Source: an uncultured Synergistales bacterium
GTDB taxonomy: Bacteria; Synergistota; Synergistia; Synergistales; Aminobacteriaceae
NCBI GenBank assembly: GCA_937957815.1
Contig: CALFXN010000256.1
Location: 1-7,183 of the forward strand
Reading direction: 5' to 3'
Length of the DNA: 7,183 bases
A program made the position numbers and the translations under genes. Shown here piece by piece: positions 1 to 5,529 of this stretch (positions within the stretch are counted from its first letter, which is position 1; each line of letters opens with the position of its first letter). The notes beneath the pieces were generated by a model. That model did no database searches. It worked only from the letters and a program-made list of their open reading frames with translations, and was not told the origin of the DNA.

Positions 1-1
1 C

Positions 2-1642
2 GCGACCGCCGTCGCCCTCGCGGCCCTCGGGCTCGTCCCGCCGGAACTCAACCGCATCATCTTCGGCGAGGTCATCCCGCAGGCCGAGCGCGGACGGATG
101 CTCCAGCTCTTCGCGATCCTCGTCTCCGTAGCGCTGTCGACGGGGCTGCTGCATCTCGCGAACGGCGCGGCCTTTCTGCGGACGGAAACCGTTCTCGACC
201 ACGACGTCTCGGCCGGTCTCTGGGACCGAATTCTCCGGCTGCCCGTGACGTTCTTCCGGGAGACGACGGCCGGAGACCTCGCGAACAGGGCGCTCGGCGT
301 CTTCCTCCTTCGCGAGACCGTCTCCCGGACCGTGAAGACCATCATCGTCCAGAGCGTCTTCCTCGTCTTCCATCTCGGGCAGTCGCTCTGGTACGACTGG
401 AAGCTCGCTCTCGCGGGCCTCGGGTGCCTCGTCGTCCCGGGCGCGGTCATGGCGGCCGTGAACCTCATGCAGCTCCGCTTCCAGCGACGGATGGCGACGC
501 TCCAGAACCGCCTGTCGAGCCTCACGTTCCAGATCCTGAACGGAATCGCCAAGATCAGGGTCGCGGGCGCCGAGGACCGGTCGTTTTCGCGGTGGGCCGA
601 GCTGTTCGGCGCGCAGCGGACCATGGGAACGCGCGCGAGACGCCTCGAGGTCGGCCTCAACACGCTGCTCGCGTTCTTCCCGCTGTGCGTCTCGATGGTC
701 ATCCTCTACGTCCTGATCCGCTGGAGCGCCGACGACGGCTCGTACGACACGGGGCGGTTCATGGCCTTCTGGTCTGCGTTCGGGGCGCTCCAGACGGCGT
801 TCTTCCAGATCCTCCGGTCGGCGACGGGGACGCTGAACATGCTGCCGACGGTCGAGAATCTCGCGCCGATCCTCGAATCCGAGCCGGAGACAGGGGAACT
901 CAAGACCGATCCGGGGGACCTCGCCGGGCGGATCGACTTCGAGCACGTCTTCTTCCGCTACCGGAGCGACGGCCCCGCGGTCCTCAAGGGACTCTCGTTT
1001 CACATCGAACCGGGCGAATTCGTCGCCGTCGTCGGGCCGTCGGGGGCGGGAAAGTCGACGCTCGTGCGGCTCCTTCTCGGGTTCGACCGGCCGGAATCGG
1101 GGAGCGTCTTCTACGACGGGAAGGCCTTGGGCGAACTCGATCTCGGAAAGCTCCGGAGGCAGATCGGCGTCGTCCTTCAGAGCGGCGGGCTCCTTCCGGG
1201 CGACATCCTGTCGAACGTCCGGTGCTCGCGGCCGCTCTCGGTCGAACAGGTCCAGGACGCCCTCCGGATGGCCGGAATGGAGGAGGACATCGCCGCGATG
1301 CCCATGGGAATCCACACGGTCATCACGGACGGGGCGAACACGATCTCGGGCGGCCAGAAGCAGCGGCTCCTCGTCGCGCGGGCCATCGCGGGCGCGCCGC
1401 ACGTCCTCATCTTCGACGAGGCCACGAGCGCGCTCGACAACAGGACGCAGGCGACGATCAGCCGGAGTCTCGAAAACATCCCCGCGACGCGGGTCGTCAT
1501 CGCGCACCGGCTCTCGACGATCGTCGGCGCGGACCGGATACTCGTCCTCGACGACGGTTCCCTCGTCGAGGAGGGAACCTACGACGGGCTTCTCTCGAAG
1601 GGAGGCCTCTTCGCTGAGCTGGTTAAAAGGCAGACGATGTAG
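2..1642 (+). CDS. ABC exporter, permease/ATP-binding protein, NHLM (NHLP-leader microcin export) type, 5'-truncated
   Basis: This is the last 546 residues of an inner-membrane ABC exporter. The frame is open from the first bases, and the ATG at 98 lies inside a membrane region, so the true start is upstream. Fragment residues about 1-300 form the membrane domain, with hydrophobic stretches near 35-55, 114-154 and 219-239 and a coupling-helix-like segment FFRETTAGDLANRALG (84-99). The ATPase domain follows: Walker A GPSGAGKST (345-353), Q-loop Gln 393, signature ISGGQKQR (448-455), Walker B VLIFDE with catalytic Glu 473, SALDNRTQ after it, and H-loop His 502. It therefore looks catalytically intact. 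From memory, IGVVLQ-x-G-x-L-PG, the DNRTQ motif and the AGAED segment are typical of the NHLM-type ATP-binding exporter, usually paired with a peptidase-containing partner that exports peptides with nitrile-hydratase-like leaders. The partner and precursor would be upstream. The ABC exporter call is very secure; the NHLM subfamily is likely but unproven. A generic lipid or protein exporter is the alternative. Confidence 0.93.
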   Translation, partial: ATAVALAALGLVPPELNRIIFGEVIPQAERGRMLQLFAILVSVALSTGLLHLANGAAFLRTETVLDHDVSAGLWDRILRLPVTFFRETTAGDLANRALGVFLLRETVSRTVKTIIVQSVFLVFHLGQSLWYDWKLALAGLGCLVVPGAVMAAVNLMQLRFQRRMATLQNRLSSLTFQILNGIAKIRVAGAEDRSFSRWAELFGAQRTMGTRARRLEVGLNTLLAFFPLCVSMVILYVLIRWSADDGSYDTGRFMAFWSAFGALQTAFFQILRSATGTLNMLPTVENLAPILESEPETGELKTDPGDLAGRIDFEHVFFRYRSDGPAVLKGLSFHIEPGEFVAVVGPSGAGKSTLVRLLLGFDRPESGSVFYDGKALGELDLGKLRRQIGVVLQSGGLLPGDILSNVRCSRPLSVEQVQDALRMAGMEEDIAAMPMGIHTVITDGANTISGGQKQRLLVARAIAGAPHVLIFDEATSALDNRTQATISRSLENIPATRVVIAHRLSTIVGADRILVLDDGSLVEEGTYDGLLSKGGLFAELVKRQTM

Positions 1643-1714
1643 GCGCACGCTCCGCGAAATTCGGGGTATCGCCATGGCCGGTGCGAAGACCGGGGTGTTC
1701 CTATGGATGTCCGC

Positions 1715-1741
1715 CGCATGGACCCGCTCCCATGCGCTTTT
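1715..1741 (+). terminator. Possible Rho-independent terminator after the ABC exporter
   Basis: A perfect 7-bp stem, CGCATGG (1715-1721) with CCATGCG (1730-1736), encloses an 8-nt loop and is followed by C and four T. It starts 72 nt after the exporter stop codon, where transcription of an upstream operon would be expected to end. The stem is short and the T-tract weak, so it may only be a partial or Rho-assisted terminator. Confidence 0.4.
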
Positions 1742-1746
1742 CCGCG

Positions 1747-1776
1747 ATCGTTCCGCCGAAATGTACGCGGAACGAT
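1747..1776. repeat. Perfect 10-bp inverted repeat, 10-nt loop, intergenic
   Basis: ATCGTTCCGC (1747-1756) is exactly complementary to GCGGAACGAT (1767-1776). It begins six bases after the terminator-like hairpin and has no T-tract on either strand, so it is not a standard terminator. It could be an RNA hairpin in the leader of the gene at 1905, a second part of the exporter's 3' end, or a binding site for a dimeric regulator, although the 10-nt spacer puts the half-site centres about 20 bp apart, roughly two helical turns. The function is unknown. Confidence 0.6.
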
Positions 1777-1810
1777 ACCCCCTCCCCTGGGGGGGTGAAA
1801 GAAATCCCCC
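1777..1810. other. C-tract / G-tract / C-tract cluster with alternative pairings
   Basis: Directly after the inverted repeat come five C (1778-1782), four C (1784-1787), seven G (1789-1795) and, after an A-rich spacer, five C (1806-1810). The G run can pair either with the upstream C run (ACCCCC 1777-1782 with GGGGGT 1791-1796) or with the downstream C run, and not with both at once. The homopolymers contrast with the surrounding mixed sequence. The cluster lies about 95-130 nt before the next start codon, so it could be in the 5' leader or promoter. No function is established. Confidence 0.45.
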
Positions 1811-1890
1811 TGCACTCATCGCCCGCTCTCAAATACACTGTCGATGAATCCGGCGGTTGTATGCAATCGTCGGATAAGCGCTCCAAATCG

Positions 1891-1907
1891 GGAGATGGAA
1901 AAGGTTG
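1891..1907 (+). promoter_or_regulatory. Ribosome binding site and TTG start of the beta-helix surface protein
   Basis: GGAG at 1891-1894 lies 10 nt before a TTG codon at 1905-1907, with a second purine run (GGAAAAGG) directly before it. An in-frame TAA at 1875-1877 rules out a longer product, and no ATG or GTG occurs in frame between that stop and 1905. Starting at TTG gives a proper signal peptide (RK, then a hydrophobic run). The next usable in-frame start, TTG at 1929, would remove the basic residues before Lys 10. The ATG at 1895 is in another frame. Confidence 0.65.
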
Positions 1908-4900
1908 AGGAAAATACTGTCCGGATTCTTGAAAACGGCGATATGTATTGCAGTCCTCCTGGCGTCGGGCATCGGGGCGATTCCCGTGCGCCCGGAGGTT
2001 GCCGAAGGAGCGCAGATCCGCTATGTGGACGCCGGAGCGGGCGGATCGAACGACGGAACATCGTGGACGGACGCGTTCACGGACCTGCAGGATGCGTTGA
2101 CGGCGGCTGTGACCGGCGACGAGATCTGGGTGGCGGCCGGAATCTACAAGCCGACCGCGGGAACGGATCGCACCGTTTCCTTCGTGCTGAAAAGCGGCGT
2201 CGCCCTGTACGGCGGCTTCTCGGGCGCGGAAACGGAACGGGGGCAGCGGGACGCGGCGGCGAATGTCGTCACGCTTTCGGGAAACATCGGCGATACGGGG
2301 AGCGCTTCGGATAACAGCTACCATGTGATTCGTGGCGGCGGCGCGGACGAGACGGCGATTCTGGACGGATTCACCGTCGCCGACGGAAACGCGGACGATA
2401 TCGGGGAGAACGGAAACGGCGGCGGGATGTATAACGACTCCTCCAGTCGCCCCACGGTGACCGCCTGCAGATTTGCGAACAACTACGCCGACGACCAGGG
2501 GGGCGGCATGTACAACGCCAATTTCGGCCGCCCCGCGGTGAGCGGCTGCGTCTTCGCGGGCAACAGGACCTCGAGCATGGGCGGCGGCATGTTCACGGGA
2601 TACAACAGCGCTTCCGCAGTGACCGGCTGCACCTTCGCGGACAACGAGGCGTCCTACGCCGGAGGCGGCGTCTACTGCCAAAGGGGAGCCGCACTTGCAG
2701 GCTGCACTTTTCTGCGAAACCGTTCCAGCTTCGGCGCCGGAATGGCCGTCGTCGGCGCCGTTACGATTACGAACTGCACGTTCGCGGACAATGTCGCCAA
2801 TCGGGGCGGAGGCATGAGCATCAGCAGCGGCTGCACGATAACCAACTGCACCTTTTCCGGCAACGAAGCCATCGACAGCGGCCGCGGCGGCGGCATACGC
2901 CTCTGCGGCGACAGCTCCGTCGTGACCAACTGCATCTTCTGGGGCGACGAAGAGGGCGAGATCGTCGCCGACCCCGACTGTTTTCCGGCGACTCCGACTG
3001 TGACGTACTGCGTCGTCGAAGGGGGGTGCGATCCGGCGACCGATGCGTTGAACCACATCGTTTCGGGGGATCCGTTACTTACGGGATTGGCTGACCTCGG
3101 CGGCGGCGTCGAGACGTTCGCGATCCGGGACGGCGGCTCCGCCATCGACGCCGGGACGTCCTCAGGCGCCCCCGCCACGGACCAGCGGGGCGCGCCGCGG
3201 CCGTATCCCGCAGGGGGAAGTTTCGACATCGGCGCGTTCGAGTACGGCGCCCCCGCACCCACGCCCGTCCCCATTCCGACCCCGACGCCGACGCCTGCGC
3301 CGACGCCGGTTCCCTCGCTGAAACGGAGGTACGTCACGGAAAACGGCGGCGCAGCGGGACGCGACGGCAACGACTGGGATCACGCCTGGGCCTCGTCGGA
3401 CCTGCGGGGGGGCTTGAGCGGCGCCGTGGCGGTTACGGAGATCTGGGTGGCGGAAGGGACCTACAAACCCACCATGGGAACGGATCGGGCCGTCTCGTTT
3501 GCCCTGAAGACGGGCGTGGCGCTCTACGGAGGGTTCGCGGGAACCGAGAATTCCAGGGAAGAACGGAACCCGGCGACGCACGTCACGATTCTCTCGGGCA
3601 ATATCGGGAATAAGGCGCTCTCCACGGACAACAGCTACCACGTCGTGACCGGAGGCGGCGCGGACGGGACGGCGGTTCTCGACGGCTTCGTCGTCACCGG
3701 AGGCTATGCGTACAGGAATATCATGAACAGCGACAACTACGGCGGCGGAATATATATCTTCGAAGGAAGCCCCACGGTTGCCGGCTGCATTTTCGAGGAC
3801 AACTACGCCGATTTCTACGGCGGCGGGATGTACAACGAAAAGGGCAGCCCGAAGGTGACGGGGTGCGTCTTCAGGAACAACTCAAGCTACCTTGTCGGCG
3901 GTGGAATGTACAACAGGGACGTCAAAAGCGGCCCCGAGGTGACCGCCTGCACGTTCGAACGCAACGGCGCCCGCTTCGGCGGCGGCATGGGAAACGGGGA
4001 TGGCGGCAGGCCGACGGTGAGCGGTTGCACGTTCTCGGAGAACGTCGCCGCCTACGACGGCGCCGGAATGTGGAATATGTCGGCCGCCCCGAAGGTGACG
4101 AATTGCACGTTTGTGGAAAATATCGCCCAAGATGCCGCCAACAGCACCGGAGGAGGCATGTTCAATTCCGACAGCAGTCCCGCGGTCGTGAACTGCACGT
4201 TCTCGGGGAACGAGGCCGCCGATGGCGGCGGCATGTACAACGATGAGGGCGCCCCCGTCGTGACCAACTGCATCCTCTGGGATGGAGACGGGAGGGATCT
4301 CGCGATCGACGGCGGCTCCCCGACGGTGACGTACTGCGTGGTCCGTGGAGGGTGCGACGCCGCGACCGACGCCGCGAATCACATCGTCTCGGGGGATCCG
4401 CTGCTACTGCCGCCCGCGGACAACGGAGGCCTCACCGAAACCTGCGCGCTTCGGGATGGCAGCTCCGCCATCGACGCCGGGACATCCTTCGGCGCTCCCG
4501 ATGCGGACCAGCGGGGCGTCAGCAGACCCATGCTCAAGGGCTACGACATCGGGGCCTACGAATATGCGCCGACCCCGACCATGACGCCGACGCCGACCCC
4601 GACGGGTCCGACGCCCGGATCGCCCACCCCGACGGTTGTTCCGTTTCCGTCCGGAGTTCCGACGCCTACCCTTGCGCCGACGTCACTCCCGGTGAGTCCG
4701 ACGCCCGGGGGACCGACATCATCTCTCGCGCCGTCCGGAGCGTCGACCCCCACGCCGACCCCCAGCCCGTCTCCCGTCGTCATTCCGCCATGGATCTGGG
4801 TCAGCGGGTTCGGCGGGGGAATCATCGTCTCCTCGTCGGACATAGCGGGCCCGACGGTTTCGTGGGACGTCCTCTCCTCCGAAGCTCTGAAGGACTGTCT

Positions 4901-5417
4901 CCTGCGGACGAATCCCGAGGCGATCGCCGCAGGCGACTACAATGCCGGACTCGTGCGGTTCTTTTCCGTCACTTCGACGTTCTTGCCCGAAGACCGTTCC
5001 GCTCCTGAAAGTCCGGACATTGCGTTCCGGATCGAGTTCACCTATGGTTCCACGTCTCCGGATTACGCTTCGGAGGTCTTCGTACTCTTGCGGACCTTTG
5101 ACGAACGCGGCGACTCCGCAGCGTACGCGATGCAGCACGTCGCCTGCATCGCACTTGATCCCGAAGGGGGAAAGAGGAGCTGTGCCTTCACGGTTCGGGA
5201 TGGCGGCGTTACCGACGAGGATGGAGCAGTGAACGGGAGCGTTTCTTCCCACGTCGCTTCTGTGGTTGTGACGTACCGGAAGGGAGGTACGTCACCCATG
5301 CCCTCCTCTGGAGAGATGGGCAGCGGCGGAGGGTGTTCCGGCGGTTTCGCTCCGGTCATGGCGCTGCTTGTCCTGCCGCTTTTCCTGCGGAGTGGACGCA
5401 GCGGAGACCGCAGGTGA
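1905..5417 (+). CDS. Secreted surface protein with duplicated beta-helix / choice-of-anchor-Q modules and Synerg-CTERM sorting tail
   Basis: The product has 1170 residues. A Sec signal peptide (1 to about 25-36) is followed by module A (38-447), a Pro/Thr linker (448-473), module B (474-887), a longer Pro/Thr/Ser linker (888-959), an unrecognised domain (960 to about 1128) and a sorting tail (1141-1170). Each module starts with an RYV segment and an EIWVA-x-G-x-YKPT motif, then seven glycine-led coils (GGGMYN..., V-x-x-CTF-x-x-N) of 24-30 residues. Each ends with a block containing SGDPLL, SAIDAGTS, DQRG and DIGA-x-EY. These are hallmarks of right-handed beta-helix, Pmp-like secreted proteins. 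The tail (GGGCSGGFAP, then a hydrophobic stretch, then RSGRSGDRR) matches Synerg-CTERM as I remember it. A role in surface adhesion or glycan contact is inferred; no catalytic residues are recognised. Some AT-rich codons, for example near 3750, suggest slightly weaker GC bias than its neighbours. The gene is probably transcribed alone. Confidence 0.88.
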   Translation: MRKILSGFLKTAICIAVLLASGIGAIPVRPEVAEGAQIRYVDAGAGGSNDGTSWTDAFTDLQDALTAAVTGDEIWVAAGIYKPTAGTDRTVSFVLKSGVALYGGFSGAETERGQRDAAANVVTLSGNIGDTGSASDNSYHVIRGGGADETAILDGFTVADGNADDIGENGNGGGMYNDSSSRPTVTACRFANNYADDQGGGMYNANFGRPAVSGCVFAGNRTSSMGGGMFTGYNSASAVTGCTFADNEASYAGGGVYCQRGAALAGCTFLRNRSSFGAGMAVVGAVTITNCTFADNVANRGGGMSISSGCTITNCTFSGNEAIDSGRGGGIRLCGDSSVVTNCIFWGDEEGEIVADPDCFPATPTVTYCVVEGGCDPATDALNHIVSGDPLLTGLADLGGGVETFAIRDGGSAIDAGTSSGAPATDQRGAPRPYPAGGSFDIGAFEYGAPAPTPVPIPTPTPTPAPTPVPSLKRRYVTENGGAAGRDGNDWDHAWASSDLRGGLSGAVAVTEIWVAEGTYKPTMGTDRAVSFALKTGVALYGGFAGTENSREERNPATHVTILSGNIGNKALSTDNSYHVVTGGGADGTAVLDGFVVTGGYAYRNIMNSDNYGGGIYIFEGSPTVAGCIFEDNYADFYGGGMYNEKGSPKVTGCVFRNNSSYLVGGGMYNRDVKSGPEVTACTFERNGARFGGGMGNGDGGRPTVSGCTFSENVAAYDGAGMWNMSAAPKVTNCTFVENIAQDAANSTGGGMFNSDSSPAVVNCTFSGNEAADGGGMYNDEGAPVVTNCILWDGDGRDLAIDGGSPTVTYCVVRGGCDAATDAANHIVSGDPLLLPPADNGGLTETCALRDGSSAIDAGTSFGAPDADQRGVSRPMLKGYDIGAYEYAPTPTMTPTPTPTGPTPGSPTPTVVPFPSGVPTPTLAPTSLPVSPTPGGPTSSLAPSGASTPTPTPSPSPVVIPPWIWVSGFGGGIIVSSSDIAGPTVSWDVLSSEALKDCLLRTNPEAIAAGDYNAGLVRFFSVTSTFLPEDRSAPESPDIAFRIEFTYGSTSPDYASEVFVLLRTFDERGDSAAYAMQHVACIALDPEGGKRSCAFTVRDGGVTDEDGAVNGSVSSHVASVVVTYRKGGTSPMPSSGEMGSGGGCSGGFAPVMALLVLPLFLRSGRSGDRR
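2016..3245 (+). repeat. Tandem module A (coding), first beta-helix / anchor-Q copy
   Basis: This covers residues 38-447 of the surface protein. It aligns along its length with module B at an offset of 1317-1326 nt. The 16 bases at 2121-2136 are identical to 3438-3453, and the 22 bases at 3136-3157 are identical to 4462-4483. Both offsets are multiples of three, so exchange between copies would keep the frame. Between these islands the copies have diverged well beyond recent duplication. Confidence 0.85.
2418..2960 (+). repeat. Seven beta-helix coil repeats of module A
   Basis: Coils begin with a GGG or GAG triplet at residues 172, 199, 226, 253, 277, 301 and 328. The first four start exactly 27 residues apart; the next spacings are 24, 24 and 27. 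Each full coil has hydrophobic-x-N or a similar turn, a V-x-x-C-x-F strand and an N-x-A/S turn. The regular Cys, Phe and Asn positions fit stacked ladders of a right-handed beta-helix, similar to Chlamydia Pmp-type repeats. Confidence 0.8.
3246..3323 (+). repeat. Short Pro/Thr linker between the two modules
   Basis: This encodes residues 448-473, a low-complexity stretch of alternating Ala/Val-Pro-Thr-Pro built from CCG/CCC and ACG/ACC codons. It probably forms an extended spacer separating the two helices and could carry O-linked sugars (inference). The near-hexanucleotide repeat could slip by whole codons. Confidence 0.8.
3324..4565 (+). repeat. Tandem module B (coding), second beta-helix / anchor-Q copy
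   Basis: This covers residues 474-887, parallel to module A: RRYV start, TEIWVAEGTYKPT, GVALYGGFAG, LSGNIG, NSYHVVTGGGADG, AVLDGF, then the coils and the closing block with SAIDAGTS and DIGAYEY. The N-terminal caps of the two modules are more alike than the coils, so the cap and end block appear to be under stronger constraint than the coils. Confidence 0.85.
3741..4292 (+). repeat. Seven beta-helix coil repeats of module B
   Basis: Coils begin with GGG or GAG at residues 613, 639, 665, 692, 719, 749 and 774, spaced 26, 26, 27, 27, 30 and 25. The coil number equals that of module A, although the spacing differs. Module B coils keep the aromatic at the MYN/MWN/MFN position more strictly than module A. 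Confidence 0.8.
4566..4781 (+). repeat. Long Pro/Thr/Ser/Gly linker
   Basis: This encodes residues 888-959, with about half Pro or Thr and no Cys or charged residues. It begins with PTP-type units made of CCGACG/CCGACC hexamers and then becomes more varied (Val, Ser, Gly, Leu). It likely forms a flexible stalk lifting the beta-helices away from the C-terminal domain and envelope anchor. Confidence 0.8.
5268..5295. repeat. Perfect 10-bp inverted repeat inside the surface-protein gene
   Basis: GTGACGTACC (5268-5277) and GGTACGTCAC (5286-5295) are exact reverse complements with an 8-nt purine loop. It encodes residues around 1122-1130 (TYRKGGTS), at the junction of the C-terminal domain and the sorting-tail linker. 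There is no T-tract. It may simply reflect codon choice. Confidence 0.55.
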
Positions 5418-5457
5418 AGGATCGCGTGTACGTACGGGGCGATGCGTCGGCGGGACG

Positions 5458-5500
5458 AACGACAGACCCCGGAGCCCGAAACGCCCCGGGGCCTGTCGTT
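5458..5500. terminator. Hairpin terminator between convergent genes, probably bidirectional
   Basis: A 15-position stem (5458-5472 with 5486-5500) has one A-C mismatch and a 13-nt loop. It starts 41 nt after the stop of the surface-protein gene and lies 30 nt from the stop of the opposing binding-protein gene. Both orientations have only a short T-rich stretch after the stem (TTT on the plus strand), but stem length, GC content and the position between convergent stops support termination of both transcripts. Confidence 0.72.
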
Positions 5501-5529
5501 TGTCATGCGGCGGATGGCCCGCGCCAGAG

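Noticed and set aside
1556..1579. Inverted repeat GGTTCCCTC / GAGGGAACC (9 bp, 6-nt loop) near the end of the exporter gene
   Set aside because: It encodes the ordinary SLVEEGT segment of ABC ATPases, is 63 nt before the stop codon with no T-tract, and is probably due to codon choice.
424..1617. Plus-strand frame of 397 codons inside the ABC exporter
   Set aside because: It is a shifted-frame reading of a gene whose ATPase motifs are all in the other frame; the product is mostly Arg, Pro, Gly and Ala.
1811..1839. Possible sigma-70 promoter (TGCACT, 17 nt, TACACT) before the surface-protein gene
   Set aside because: The -35 box matches the consensus at only three positions. The -10 is reasonable but one weak box is not enough to call a promoter.
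1674..1847. Small plus-strand ORF of 57 residues in the intergenic region, considered as a peptide precursor
   Set aside because: It lacks a convincing ribosome binding site, has no Gly-Gly leader or nitrile-hydratase-like sequence, and runs across both hairpins and the G/C homopolymers.
1895..2314. ATG at 1895 starting another frame (MEKVEENTVRILENGDMYCS...) as an alternative start or frameshifted N-terminus
   Set aside because: The first 25 residues look plausible, but the rest becomes Arg/Gly-rich shadow sequence. The frame from TTG at 1905 gives a clean signal peptide leading directly into module A, so no frameshift is needed.
1701..3056. Long open frame on the minus strand (451 codons) opposite the surface-protein gene
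   Set aside because: It is antisense to a gene with signal peptide, repeats and motifs. Its product is a low-complexity mix rich in Ala, Arg, Val and Gly, as expected opposite GC-rich coding DNA, and it would run through the hairpins at 1715-1810.
2418..4292. Regular Gly-rich repeats considered as a DNA-level satellite or CRISPR-like array
   Set aside because: The regularity is at the protein level (24-30 residue coils) with variable codons. There are no identical DNA repeats separated by unique spacers.
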